Positions 47,601 to 59,649 of a stretch of DNA of 64,000 nt are shown one piece after another. This DNA comes from Terfezia claveryi. Taxonomy: Eukaryota > Ascomycota > Pezizomycetes > Pezizales > Pezizaceae. The stretch spans positions 186,001 to 250,000 of the forward strand of contig WHUX01000042.1 in assembly GCA_015179025.1 (NCBI GenBank). Direction: 5' to 3'. Numbering within the stretch: position 1 is the first letter of the stretch; every line of letters starts with the position of its first letter. The position numbers and the translations under genes were made by a program. The notes under the pieces were generated by a model that made no database searches, was not told the origin of the DNA, and saw nothing but the letters and a program-made list of their open reading frames with translations.

Positions 47601-50600
47601 CGGGAAGGGAATTTCCAGTGATCCATGATATCTGTATGTCGTTAAGGTCAACTGAGAAGATAGAACTAAACAAGTCATCGTCGTCTGGTGGCAGTGGTAC
47701 ATCAGCGGGATCAGAAAGAGCGGGCTTATTGGACTTTCGGAGCTTCCTTAGATACTTGACCTCTGGCGACAAGTTGAAATCTTTCAACTTATCTTGTAAA
47801 TGACCTGTTACGTCAACAACGGTTGAGGCTGTCTCCGGGGATATATCAAATTGGAATGAGTGGCTCTTGAGGTAGAATGCTCGAATTCGTTTGCCCTGCG
47901 AGCCCACCTCCGACGAGCAAAGCAGGGATGCATGAAGGGCAATATGCCCGCAAGGTTCAGAGGGGTTGTTTGGCACCTTTTTGAACAAACCAACAGTGAT
48001 GTGCTTTAACTCAACATACACCTCTGGAATGTCGAGGAGTTGTAGTGCTTTATTCGGCTTGTTCGAGGCATAGGCCTGGATAGGGCCTAGATTTACTTCG
48101 AAATTTGCTGAAGGGGCCTGCGTCTCGATTTTCACCCCAGCTATCCCAACATGGGCTCTGTAAACCAAACGAGGGCCCTTCGGCCCACTCTGTTTAGCAG
48201 GCTTCGATGGTCCAAATATCTGGTCTAACCGAGCCTCTGTGATAGCCCACTCTTTCCTCGCGCCTTCAATGACGTTAACAACCTCTGGCTTGTTCAAAGC
48301 GTTGAGCAGACTTTGAATCGCGGACGCATCAAATTCGATTGCTTCAACAGAGAAAAAGGGTTCCAAAAGGCTTTCCTCCACCCCGTCTCTTTTGCGGACT
48401 CTTCCGTTGATAGCAGGTATTTGAAGCAATGATATTGTTACCGGCTGTGATCGGTACCCAGTGCGAACTTCATGCTCATGATGGATCAAATCGAACTCAA
48501 TAATGCTTTCCGTCTTGTTTTTCGGCCTGGTAGACATTCTAATCCCTTTTCCTCGGATGAAATATACTAGCGATGGGAGTAACGCCGCAGATATAGTGAA
48601 GGTATCCAATTTGAGAGCTAGATCAACAAGGTTCACAGTACGGCGGGAATGAGAAAAATTTCGTGCTATCAATACTGGCTTTCTTTTCACCAGATCTATC
48701 ATCAACCTGTTAACGTGGGAAACCTCATCACTGGCAACAAGGTCTATAACTTCCATGAGGCTGAGCACCTCTTCCCGTAATTCAAATGACAAATCTCGAC
48801 AAGAACCAGTTGTTTTCCAGTAATTGAAAGTAGTCTCGGCTACAGTATGTTGATCCAGATACGCATAGAAGACGGGTTGCCGGAGACTCGCAACACTCAG
48901 AACCTTATTCTGATATGACAATTCGGAGGAAGCAATATCTGCTCGCACTAGAAGACTGCCAATAAGTCCTTCCTGTAATTCAGTATTTTTTCCGGATGCT
49001 ACAAGCGATGCCCGCAGTGAATGGCCCATGCAAATCAGCTTCAGATTCACAGTGTCTATTCCAATAGATCCCGTATCTGCACTGAGGACCACATGGTACT
49101 GTTGCTTAAACCTCGCCTTTTCCGTTGGTGATAAAACGGCCTTATGTGAAGAAGTAGTAGATAGATTGACATCTTGTTCCTCCTGATTGAAGTATCTGAG
49201 TATCATTTCTGCTGCCTCCAATACTTCCCAGGTGAGTCGTATTTGAGCGTTACGGCAATGTCCTTGAACAACTGTCGAGGCCTGGGCAGTCTCAACCACT
49301 GTAGCCCGCTTCACTCCAGATTTTTGTTCGAGAACACGAGCCATCGATACGGCAGCCACGAATCCATTGACCAGAGCCTCTTGTTGAGTGGGTCCAGGAT
49401 CCACGCAGAGAGATATCTTGTCAAGATCAACAACCAAACTGGCAGTCGAGGACAAGCTTTTTGGACTGGATAGTCGACGATGTTTGCCAAATACTCTCTC
49501 GATCAGATAAGAATCTTGAATGTTCCCTAATTCCCAACCACGCCACCTATCGAATGCCTCTATGACCTGGCGCCGTGCATCGCCAGGGGAGCTACCAGAA
49601 CACCCTCTAGTTCGTGCATCAAGTTCGTGCTGCACTATAATTGGTAAGAACCGGTAAATATGTCTTATGCGAGAATTCATCTTCCAAGAATCATGGACTC
49701 TGACATGGTTGAGAGAAGAGCGAAGGACGTAGGAGGGTCGAGTGATAGAAGAGGGTTCGTGAGAGATTGAATGATCTTCCTGCCCTTTGGCTAGTGCATA
49801 CAAAAGATCTCGTGGACGCTTCTCCCCTTGCTCGGCAAGACGTGAAAAGGCACCACCGAATGAAAGTACCAGTTGCCTTGTTCGTTCAGCAAGCTCACAT
49901 AAGAAAACCCCTTGTTTGCTTTCTATAAGCGAGGATATAGATTTCACCTTCACTGACCCAGTAGACAGCTCAGTGGTCAAAGCCCATGCGGTAACATCTT
50001 CCACCAATAACTGTACTGCAGGATCAAATAATTTTGGACCAATTGTGAGTTGAAATATGCGAACTGAGGAATCCAGAGAAAGGCCAGGTGATACCTGGGG
50101 AACCTCCTCAGAAGTAGGACGCATTCCGCCGACCTCCTTAGACCTGATAGTTATGAAGGCCTTCATCAAATTAAAATCAAATACATCCGTGATGTGATTA
50201 TTAGTCTCAGGAGCCTTCTGAGGCGCGGGATTGACGAAGCGGAATTTGAGTTGCGGGATTCTCAAGCAGAGCTCCAGGACCCTGAAAACATTTCCAGTCT
50301 GTTTGGTTAGTTTAGCAAGCCGACCAATCACCTCGATCTGAACATCGTCAAGGATATCCTCAGCTGACTGGGGTTGCAGCCCTTGAAGAATTTGCGATAT
50401 GCCATGAATTGCTGCTGGGTCGCAATATGCCCTGATACCTTGTCCCATATCAAGGACAACACTATGGCGTACCAATTTTTCCTCAGCGGACATCGTCGAT
50501 GCATCCTGGGCATGCTGTACTTCATCCCAAGGCTGATCAGTACCTGGGTCCAGAAATGGAACATTGGCCATATCAAGCTATGGAAATTAGACTCGGTCTC

Positions 50601-53600
50601 TGATAACAATTGAATGTGGCTACATACCTCTATGTCTTGCAAAGGGAAATATGGTTTACTATATGCACTCGAAAAGCAAGAACTTGTTCCTGGTTTCGGA
50701 GGTGTTCGTTTCACAGGACTTGGGGTTGGTCTACGGCTTGGAGATTGAGAATTAGAAGGCAGTAGTGGACTATCCAATCGCTGACCGCCTGTCCGAGGCG
50801 TTGCGAGTAATGTCTCACTGACGGTCTGAACCGCTGAATGGAAGCTTGGGGAGGCTGAGCTGATTGTCCGGTTCAAAACACTTCCAGCGGAATGGCTCGA
50901 TGATCTTCTATAATCAGCACCGGAAATGCCACTTGGTAACTGGGGAACATACGACCGAGAAGTTAGAAACGAGCTCTTGTGCCCTGATTTATCCGAATGA
51001 CGTGATGACGTCTCGGATATTGACTCCCCACCTGCTGAATATGGGTATACCGGTACTTCTTGTAAGGGTCAGTGGACACTCTTTCAAGAAGATTTGACAC
51101 GCACGTACCATAAAGTGGTGGCGGCATAGACGGCGCACTCATTGGAGAGCTTGTAGTTTTCTTCTGCTCTGCCGTGATAGAATGTTGTCTGGTTGAATGA
51201 TGCAAGAGGAATTCCGCCCTACCAGTCCCGAGGTCATGGTCCTGGACATGTCGCTGTTGGTGATCCAATTTCTCTGTCGCTCGACTCTTATGGCCAAAAA
51301 CAGTCATCAGAAGATCGGTAGAAACATATGCGTATGTTTTAGATTTAGCAAGCCCGGCTAGAGAGTGAGAGAACTGCTTTCCCGGCTGCCTTTGAGCGGA
51401 CTCTTCGTCAACGCAGGCTAGCGTCAGACCAGGGACTGATAGAGAGATCCGGTCGGAGAAGAGCTCATTGGCCCAATCGTTCAGTGTGAAGTTGATTTTA
51501 TCCGTCGAGAGTAAAAAAGCAGAAGGTGTAACGCGCAACCATATCCGAACTGATTTGACAATTACCCTGAGAAAGGTAACATCGTGTAGTACTTCAAGTA
51601 CGGTCGGAGGTAGTGCATTCTCAACGTCATCCAAACTGAAGTCGCATACCCTGATGCCAAACAGTAGTGTTCGAAGAAACTCCATATTACATTCTCCTGT
51701 CAAATCACCAAATGATAGGTCCCAGTTGCATACATACGTCGGTTCCGAAGGAGGGAGGCCAAAAAGCCGATGCCCATAAATGACCAGGTTATCGAGGAAG
51801 AGCTGTGTTGGGGACAGAAACCCTTTTAGTGTTGCATTAGCTGGATCGACAGAAGAAAGACTTGCTGATATCGGGCTACAATTCACCTGCAAGTCTAAGT
51901 CAATGGTCAGCATTCTCCTCTTTATTGCCTCCTAGCTCATTGAACCATACCCATATAAAGATTCGTAAATCTCATGTCCAGCCCCAGATTTGCCAAGTCT
52001 AGCCTGACAAACTGTTTTGCTGAGTAAATATGAGCAGGTAGCAGGAGAAAACTGTCCTTCACTTCCACTGCCAGGATAACATCCAGTCCATTAGTTACAT
52101 TCGGCTTCTCTACCACAGCAGTGCTATCCTGATCTTTTCTCTTATATTCTTCTAGAGTTTTGAAGTGGAGATTTTCGCCGAAATAATTTTCCCGGATTAT
52201 TAAGAAATACCGAATAAGGACACCGTAAAAAGTGAAATTCAAGTTCATCCCCAGGATATCAAGCAACAGGGTATCAACCAAATCTGGGGAGATAGTTGCA
52301 TGATATTTGTATTTTCCCTTTAACATGAAGTCGTTTACGGCTGCCACATCTGCCACTTCGAGAAATGAAGCCTGTGTGCTCCAAGGCGGGGTATGCAATG
52401 ATAACCTAAGGGTGCCCACATCCACAGTGAAGGGTATCTCGTTAGAAGGAGGTCTCAGCCTATGTATTGGTAGATGAACGAAGCTCTTTAATTCATCGCC
52501 TTTGAGTATTAGGAAGGTGTTATCATCGAGGTCAGATGGATTATTTATAATATTGCCATCATTAACATTCAGATATATCTCAAAATCTGTAAATCTCAGG
52601 TTCATATCATACTTGAATGGGGAGAAAGTGAAGTAATCTTGTGGTGGCCCACTAGCCCAATCGCCAACAAGGTCTGTCAACAGAGTGACGTGCTCCCGCA
52701 ATAGAAAGAACCTCGGGCTTCGAGAAGTGAGATTGAAGGTCCAATGCCGAAGTCCATTCCATTCGAGTGGGTTGGACAGATCTCCCACCATAGCAAGCTG
52801 ATCTGCTTTGAGGAGCAATCCATTGTTGACACTTGTCCTGACTTCACAATTCTTAAAATCAAGGTGCAATTTGTTGCCATATCCCGCCTTGGACGCCACC
52901 ATCGCCATGTCGTGGCTTATTGTCCCTTCATCAATTTTAAGATCTAGCCAGCCAAACGCCCTAAGTTCCCCCTCGTCCAATCGCCTTTTGAATTTCCAAT
53001 CCTTCGACTCTTCCCTGAAGGGAACTCTCAGCATTATAGAGTCCTTCAACTCAACAAAAAGTCGAAATGCTGTAGCCTGTCGCGTGTCTCCCGGCCCAAG
53101 TGGCTTTGCAGCGACGGCGTCTTTATACAATCTTGGAAAGAAAAGGTTTTGTAGCTCAACACGTTGACGATCAGCCCAGGGCCCATAGTTCACAGTCCCA
53201 CCCTTGATTGCTAGATCGATTCCCCACTCGGGGGGGGTATCGCCATTAATATCATTTGCGTTTTCTCTTTGAAACCGACTTCGGTTCGCACGCCGTCGTC
53301 CCTCACCGGGCACATCCCAATACATAGTCATGCGTACCTCGGGGGAATCCAAAATTGTAGTCACAACCGCATATTCAGCGGGTCCAAAGTGGGATTTTTC
53401 CGCTTCTTCATTTTCATCAAGATATCTTGGCAGACCCATCCAACGGTCATTCCTTAGGTTGCGTGCATTGGGTGGAGCGGTAGGAATCAATGACTCTTGT
53501 GAGAGGTGAAACGATGGAAGCAGGTCTCGGACAGTCGTCCACAGCTTGGGCTGTACGGGCTGTTCAGTCATTATCCGAGCGCCGCGCTCTAACTGTGACT

Positions 53601-54691
53601 CTTTGAAATCAAAGTTCTCTTTAATTGAAATAACCGGCTTAACGAAATGCAAATTGAAAATTTGCTTGTAGTAGTCAGGTCCCCGGGACTATAACAATGT
53701 CAGGAATAATACACAAATATATTTGATGATGGAGCCATAACAGTACCGGTGTTGCACCAACGATTCCATCTGCGTCTCGGAACTTGGCCACAAGTATGGT
53801 GGGAGTGTTGTTATTACCCATCACAACCCCTCCCTTATGGCAGTCTATACGGACTGGTAAAAGCCTCAAAAAGAACGAATCCTCAAGGAATTCACCAGGG
53901 CGATCACCACTCTCCCCATCTGGATCATCACTCCGACTGAGATTTTGTTCTGACCCTGCAGACACAGTCCTCCGTTTCTCCAAAACTGACGACCCTTCTG
54001 GATCAAAACTATCCCGCTTCGCCCCACCAACGTTGTTACGGCTTTCCTCACCTTCATCCGACCTTACAGTAGAGGCTGCATTTCCTTCACATTTATCCAC
54101 ACTCTCTTCCATCTGGGCCCAGATAGCGTCATATGCAGGGGATCTATTGTATGCAAACCACTCCAGGCCATTTAGTTTCACCGCAATCCTCGATGGGAGT
54201 TCGTTGGTCTTGGACGACCCAGCTTTGTCTCCATGACAATGTCGAACCTTCCTTAACCAGTACCTCCAGGTAATGTGACCGCTGACAATCTGAATAGTTT
54301 CGTTGCTCCCATGGTATCTGACTCTTCCAAAGAATATACGGCCGGCGAGTAGTGATATTTGCAGAGACTGGATATCAATGTACACAGGGGACCCTCCCCA
54401 GGTTCTTAGATATGCTCGAAGAGCAACAGAGACTATCTTCGCAAACACCCGATTGAAGTAGAACAAGAAGAAAATAGTGCTAGGCTCAACCGACGGATGG
54501 TCAGTGGAGTTTCAAACAAGCGCGACCGGGGCAACTGGAACCATACACGATACTGCATACCAAAAGCTCAATGAGGAAGATCCTGTTTAGTTCATGTCAG
54601 CATGTCTGGTAGGTAATGGGAGACGACGGCATGAGGAGCACCAATTGAAATGTAAGGGTCGATCCAGAGCTTGTGGGCTCGGGATAGCCAT
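44700..54691 (-). CDS. CSF1: Csf1, bridge-like lipid-transfer protein (BLTP1/Tweek family)
   Basis: Csf1 is a very long hydrophobic-groove protein anchored in the ER that moves phospholipids at membrane contact sites; in yeast it is needed for growth in the cold and for GPI-anchor lipid supply. Nine exons (54642-54691, 54547-54582, 53747-54479, 51951-53688, 51109-51894, 50628-51031, 45251-50577, 44837-45200, 44700-44777) sum to 9516 nt, 3171 aa; yeast Csf1 is about 2960. The N-terminal anchor reads IFLIELLVCSIVTIFFLFYF (about residues 18-37), split by two small introns. Next comes the chorein-like start YIDIQSLQISLLAGRIFFG. Conserved blocks include ITWRYWLRKVRH, YGHRLFGLPPSEPTYVCNWD, KVDVGWNYARVSFIKGMW and near the end ATPPLEWIGLNRDRLPNLTH, then REVEDAY. 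A Ser/Pro-rich linker (about 1160-1290) is probably disordered. Read alone, the 5.3 kb exon would look like a separate gene. Confidence 0.96.
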
Positions 54692-55025
54692 GGTGGTCCG
54701 GTCCGGAGCTTGACTTGAATAGTACGTTTCGGTTCAGGATTGCATTATTGCGTCGAGGCAGAAGTTCATAAACTGCGGCTGCAAAGGGATGTGTGAGATC
54801 AAAGCCACGCTGCAATTGCTAAGGTTTGTATTCTATTTGTATGTTGCTAGGTTTGTATTCTATTTGTATGCTGGACATTTGCTTACTCATTGCCCACGGA
54901 GCTGGTGACCCTTCCTGAGGCTAACGTACCGTGACGCTCCTTCTGCTCCCTTACTTTGCACTTGCATCATTCTACCGAATCTACTAAGTGCTTCAACGCC
55001 GTCAGTTCGCATCACCGAAGCGTCC
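54692..55025. other. Divergent promoter, CSF1 and TMEM184-like gene
   Basis: Short intergenic region that must serve both genes. It contains a tandem duplication at 54818-54873. It may hold an unrecognised first exon of the TMEM184-like gene. Confidence 0.5.
54818..54873. repeat. Two-copy tandem repeat, unit about 27 bp
   Basis: GCTAAGGTTTGTATTCTATT then TGTATGTT, followed by the same unit with one base missing, GCTAGGTTTGTATTCTATTT then GTATGCT. It lies between the two divergent starts. Confidence 0.8.
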
Positions 55026-57334
55026 TTGTTGGAGTGCCCATATCTACCTGATGGCGATCGATGGGGGCACAGGGTCCCAACTAGGACATGCAGCTATCGC
55101 TGTCGCTGGGTACAGCTCTATAACCCATGGAGTTTCAAGAGACATGTGCTGACTTTTTGGAAATTTGGAAGCGTTTGTTCTCTTATCGCAACGTTACTGG
55201 CATTCGTGTGAGCTGTACTCCGACGTTCCTGATCCTTCCGGAGATATTCGCATCGCTGATTATTAAGTTACGAAGTAAAGCTCAATATGGCTTCAACTGT
55301 GGGCTTCTTCATTGTACATCTGGCCTCACCTTCAGCATTCTAACTCTCTAGTAGGAAGAATTACCGGAAACCACTTCTCCAACGCTACGTAGTGCGCATC
55401 CTACTCATGGTTCCAATCTATGCCATCAGCTCTTGGGTTTCCCTCATGTCCATTACTGCGGCAATGTATGTTGACCCAATACGAGATGTATATGAAGCGT
55501 TCACTATCTACACCTTCTTCCAACTGCTCATCAATTATCTTGGTGGAGAGCGGGCTCTCATAATTATGACACATGGAAGAGCACCAAAAGAGCATCTCTG
55601 GCCCATGAATTATGTTCTTGCAAAAGTAGACATTAGCGACCCCCATACATTTCTTGCAATCAAGCGTGGCATTCTGCAATACGCCTGGATGAAGCCCATC
55701 CTGGGTTTGGCGGCTGTAGTAATGAAAGCCACAGGAACTTACCAGGAGGGATATGTGGGTCTCAAATCCGGATACTTCTGGAGCGGTATCATCTACAATA
55801 TCAGTGTCACAGTTAGCCTATACTCTCTAGGGATGTTTTGGGTTTGCGCATCACGGGATCTTCAGCCGTTCAGGCCAGTGCCTAAGGTATGTATACATTG
55901 CGCAATTCAGAGGAGGATAGTAACCTAACACCTCTAGTTTCTATGCGTCAAACTCATCATTTTTGCTTCCTACTGGCAAGGATTTTTCCTGTCAATTCTT
56001 GTCTGGCTGGGCGTCATCCGTGATGTAGGACATTACACACCAGACAATCTAGCAGCAGCCATTCAGGATGCTCTCATCTGCTTCGAGCTCCCGGGTTTCG
56101 CCATCGCGCATTGGAACGCATTCTCTTGGAAGGATTATGCCGATGTTACTATATCTGCGGCTAGGATGCCCGTGATATACGCACTACGGGATGCATTTGG
56201 TATCAGGGACTTGATTGAGGATTCCAAGATCACATTTAAGGGGAAAGGATATGAATACCGGTTATTCGACCCGGCGGAAAGTGTCCTAGAACATCCAGAT
56301 AGTGGCGCACGGGTCAACAGGATGATGGAAGGACTGCGGTATCACAAAGGTGGCAAATCAAAATATTGGATACCCAAACCAACAACTACCACCGGTTTGC
56401 TTTCTGCACCAGGGCCGAGCTCGAACTCGCGGCCGATGAGCCCCGCTGTCGCCGAAAGAGGAGGCGCCCGGAAGTGGTATGGAGACGAACCGAATGGCCT
56501 GGAAGAATTTGAAATAGACGAAGAGGATGAGGTGTTGTTTGGGAATGCGAGGGAAATGGAGTATGGTGATTATAATGTGAGATTACTCGAGAATTATTGG
56601 AAAATGAAGGAACCTGACATTTTCCAAAGTACCACGTGATCACAGCCTATGAACCACTACGGAATGTACGTACCGGTGGGTATTTGGGTGGGTATCAATC
56701 CGGAGGATTGATCACTACTGCTACCAACCAGGCTATATTAAGTGGGAAATCTAAAAAAGTGAAAGGAAAAGGAAAAGATAAACAGAAGAAGCCCCTTTTG
56801 ACACGAAACAAATCGTCGGCTTCATCCCACATGTCCGATCGATCCGGAATTGTCCACTTGGTGATTGAAGATAAGGAGGCAGAAGATTTAGAGAGGGTTA
56901 GGGCTCGCAAGGAGGGCGGACCGGGGTGGAATACTGTCAGTCAAAAAAAGTTTATGTGAGTTATACTGTGGCTCAGATTTATAAATACGAAGATTGTATA
57001 CTAATTTGATATTATCAGACGAAATTATCCAGAGTCTGAAGCCGTTGAGGAGGGAGATTTCGGGCATCCCAATACCTCACCAGTTGAGTCTAATTCGCCA
57101 GTGGAAGTCCCAAGTCTGCAACACTGTGCCTCAAATACTCCGGGCTTTGTCGCTAGTGAAGACAATGCAGACGACAGATGTCTACAGAGACAGCAAAATC
57201 ATAACCCTGGTATCCTACATGATTGTACGAATAGGGAGAGACCCTGGACTGCCACAAGCAGCAAGAGACCAGACCCTGAAAAGCATCTATCATATGAGAA
57301 TATTGACGAGGAAAGGAATCCATGGTCAAATTGA
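55026..57334 (+). CDS. TMEM184/DUF300 (organic solute transporter Ost-alpha family) membrane protein; 5' end unresolved
   Basis: The core lies in exons 55352-55886, 55938-56576, 56630-56955 and 57019-57334, joined by introns of 51-63 bp with GTATGT, GTGAGA and GTGAGT donors that keep frame. A first exon ending at 55207 codes one membrane span (GSVCSLIATLLAFV). The family signature follows: YRKPLLQRYVVRILLMVPIY, YEAFTIYTFFQLLINYLGG, then CPHT-equivalent spans, SYWQGFFLSILVWLGVI and CFELPGFAIAHWNAFSW (seven spans expected). The C-terminal ~300 residues are cytosolic, with YGDYNYHVITAYEPL across the third intron and a Lys-rich KKVKGKGKDKQKK segment. The upstream frame has no ATG back to a stop at 54906; an ATG at 55053 opens a different frame. 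Either a small upstream exon or an assembly or mutational shift is missing. The start coordinate is only the earliest plausible codon. Confidence 0.8.
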
Positions 57335-57724
57335 GAACCTTTGACTTAAGCTAAGTTGGTATTTATCTGCACTAGCTTATTTTTCAATTCTTTGCCTATT
57401 CCTACATTTGCTTGGGTGCAACGTGCTGGTATCTTTCTGTCTTCAATCAGTATATGAGATTTTGTCTTTCTGTGGGTCTTATGTAAATTGTTCAGGGACA
57501 GCATCTCGGCTTTGATTGCTTTCGATTTCTCTGAAGTTAGCAGGAGTTGTTTGTTTCCGGATATATATATACTACTAGTATTAAGTAGTAAAACTCGGGC
57601 ACCATAGAATTTACTAGAAAATAGTGATAGTAGTTGTTACTTTGTTTACTTATGTTCCGACGGGAACTGATTGCCAAGTTCAATCAGGGTAACTGCGTCA
57701 AGAATTTTATTCATCCAACAAGAG
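57335..57724. other. Intergenic, 3' region of the TMEM184-like gene
   Basis: AT-rich, pyrimidine-rich DNA without a supported feature. Confidence 0.45.
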
Positions 57725-58759
57725 TATATGTTCTGGGCCGCTCGCGGGCGGCATACCCACTGTGCCGCTCACGGGCAATTTAAATAATTACTCAATTTGG
57801 TGTATAATGCACTTGTATTGATAAAGGTTTACGAGTACTGATTTACCCCCCAAAAAAAAGAATTGATAACGGTATACCTAGCTGGAGCTATCTCAGCGAC
57901 TGCAATAGATCCATGTAATTCCCAATTGATTAGACCTCCATCTAATAATCCAATTTTGTTCAGCCAGAGCTGAGAGGTTAATACAGTCATGATCTGTTAA
58001 CACTTTCGTATGTCAATAAATATCACTTAAAGTATCGGCAATAACAATTAGAGTAGACAATTAGAGTAGAGGTTTTTGCAAACACCTGAAACGAAAACAC
58101 CAGTAGTTATACTTAGCAAACTGCGTATAAATAAGTACCTGCGATTAAGGAAGTACTGTTTTGCACCTTACTTGGATCCTATAAGTAAGAAATAGCCGGG
58201 ATTTTTCTTACTTATAGGATAAATCGTGCAACAAGTTGTAGACAAATATTATTATAATGATGATTATTCCGAACTTCACCGAATTCCACATATCGCATCA
58301 ATATTCAGACAAGATGGTCTATATAGCCTAAACCATAAGGCCCCGTTTATTAGAACCCAATGGATGAGAACCCTGTAGATAAGAAACTAATTTTCAAATA
58401 CCTATTGCATAGGAAATGTTGCAGATTTCTACACTAGCAATAAACTCAGTATACTCGTCTCCATTCCATTCATCATCAGAGATGAAGGTGATGAGTTGTT
58501 AACTACACAAGCATGTACTTCATCATTTGAAGGGCTTGAAGTAATTTGTCCGGATTTCCCCTTGTTCAATGTCTGCCATCTCCCACTAATCAACAGGAAG
58601 GGTATGTGGTGTGGATGGGGTGGTCAAAAATGACTTCATAGGGTGTTTTTTGAGTGTAGCAGAATGTTTTCTTCGATTCACATCTATGAATTATATCAAT
58701 TGCCTGCGACTGGCACAGAGGGTATGCCGCCGATGCCCGCGAGCGGCCCAGAACATATA
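57725..58759. mobile_element. Candidate DNA element with ~65 bp imperfect terminal inverted repeats
   Basis: TATATGTTCTGGGCCGCTCG continuing GCGGGC at 57725-57749 is matched, inverted and perfect for 25 bases, at 58735-58759. After a 4-6 base gap the match goes on (GGCATACCCwCTGTGCC..., AATTnAwATAATT). The span is 1035 bp. Flanking TA could be a TA target duplication as in Tc1/mariner-Fot elements but is absorbed in the repeat itself. The right arm is part of an integrase-like frame on the minus strand, so the alternative is two inverted fragments of one older element. Confidence 0.5.
58161..58231. repeat. Long near-perfect hairpin
   Basis: ATCCTATAAGTAAGAAA (58176-58192) and its exact complement (58204-58220) enclose an 11-base loop. 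Outside it TTGCAC (58161-58166) pairs with GTGCAA (58226-58231). It lies inside the 57725-58759 candidate element. Confidence 0.85.
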
Positions 58760-58781
58760 TTTCTTCATTAGGATCGACCAA
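58590..58781 (-). pseudogene. Integrase-like relic
   Basis: A 63-codon frame contains KTPYEVIFDHPIHTTYPSC, close to the xxTPYEVVFGxxP motif at the end of integrase cores of the KRBA2-like and Ginger-like transposon families. In a shifted frame just beyond it (58480-58580) SPSNDEVHACVVNNSSPSS continues plausibly, so the original gene ran further leftward and is broken. The frame also reads through the inverted repeat at 58735-58759. Family assignment is from one motif. Confidence 0.4.
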
Positions 58782-59083
58782 GGTACTTTTAGGTTAAAAC
58801 TACAAATATCGAAGCGAAGTCTGTAAAAGCGTCAACGGTGATTGTCAGTAACTTTGACACTCTGTGACCAGAAGCTGCCGCGAGGGACCATTTAAGTACT
58901 GTTACCCTCAACTTTAGGCGATAAGAATTTGCCGAGAGAGTCTCAAAGCGGTTGGCGATTACAGGTTTTTATAGCCTCGAGAACGGAACAGCAGCAAGCT
59001 AATTTTTCACGAGGCAAGAACGGTATTACAGATTTCCCTTGAAAAAGGTGAAGGATTTGGAGGCGGCGATGGAGAAGACATAC
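58782..59083. other. Intergenic between two DNA-element remnants
   Basis: 302 bp with no supported feature. Confidence 0.4.
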
Positions 59084-59649
59084 AGTTATAACTTGCTAAA
59101 CCGGAACGCCTTTAACCGGAAAACTTGCTATTACGGACGGGCTTTGGCTATACCGGACAAATAGTGAACCGGACCGGACAAGGAATCTCAAGAATTAAAA
59201 AAATATATACATAGAAAATTAATCAGCAGAACCAGACGGGGTATTTGAGGAAGAGGAAGTTGGAACCCAGAAGTGCTTAAGTGATGCTTGATCTGCTGAT
59301 AATATTTGAGTCCTTCTTGTGCCTGACCAATAGTATTAACCAAGTCTTGAATGGAGAGTTGAAGAGCAGAAACAGACATGCTTTGGAAAAAGCGGTTGAC
59401 AGATCTCATATTTCTCTCTCAGAGAGAAAGCCCGCTTAACACCCATCCTATAATATTATTAGCGACCTCCTTACACTGTCAGAACGTTATAGATCTTACG
59501 TATTAGCTATAGAATTATGTCTGTGCCTTCCAATATGCTTCTGTCCTTTGATTGCGGTTCTCTTGTTGCTCCGCCCGCAAAATTTGTTATACCGGACGCT
59601 AGTCTAAACCGGACGGGATTTATGCAGTCTGGTTTAGCAAGGTATAACT
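59084..59649. mobile_element. 566 bp terminal-inverted-repeat element (MITE-like)
   Basis: AGTTATAACTTGCTAAACCGGA at 59084-59105 (22 bases, two mismatches to the inverted copy) faces TCTGGTTTAGCAAGGTATAACT at 59628-59649. CCGGAC hexamers recur near both ends (for example about 59152, 59170, 59174, 59592 and 59610), like subterminal transposase sites. No clear target duplication is visible; AC flanks both sides. A 73-codon frame lies inside. Too short to encode a transposase, so it would depend on a partner elsewhere. Confidence 0.6.
59188..59409 (-). CDS. Hypothetical 73-aa ORF inside the 566 bp element
   Basis: MRSVNRFFQSMSVSALQLSI begins a helix-prone peptide with DLVNTIGQAQEGLKYYQQIK in the middle and a hydrophobic C-terminus (LLINFLCIYFF). 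Composition is more protein-like than in neighbouring frames. No family recognised. It could be a captured exon or a remnant of the parent element's coding region. Confidence 0.3.
   Translation of the reverse strand: MRSVNRFFQSMSVSALQLSIQDLVNTIGQAQEGLKYYQQIKHHLSTSGFQLPLPQIPRLVLLINFLCIYFFNS

Noticed and set aside
45172..50571. 1799-codon ORF as a separate gene starting at the Met at 50571
   Set aside because: The frame is open upstream and joins, with correct splice sites, to the Ser/Pro-rich exon and the N-terminal Csf1 exons; the Met is internal.
56636..56959. Separate gene with Lys-rich region after the DUF300 frame
   Set aside because: A GTGAGA...CAAAG intron at 56577-56629 joins it in frame to the DUF300 exon.
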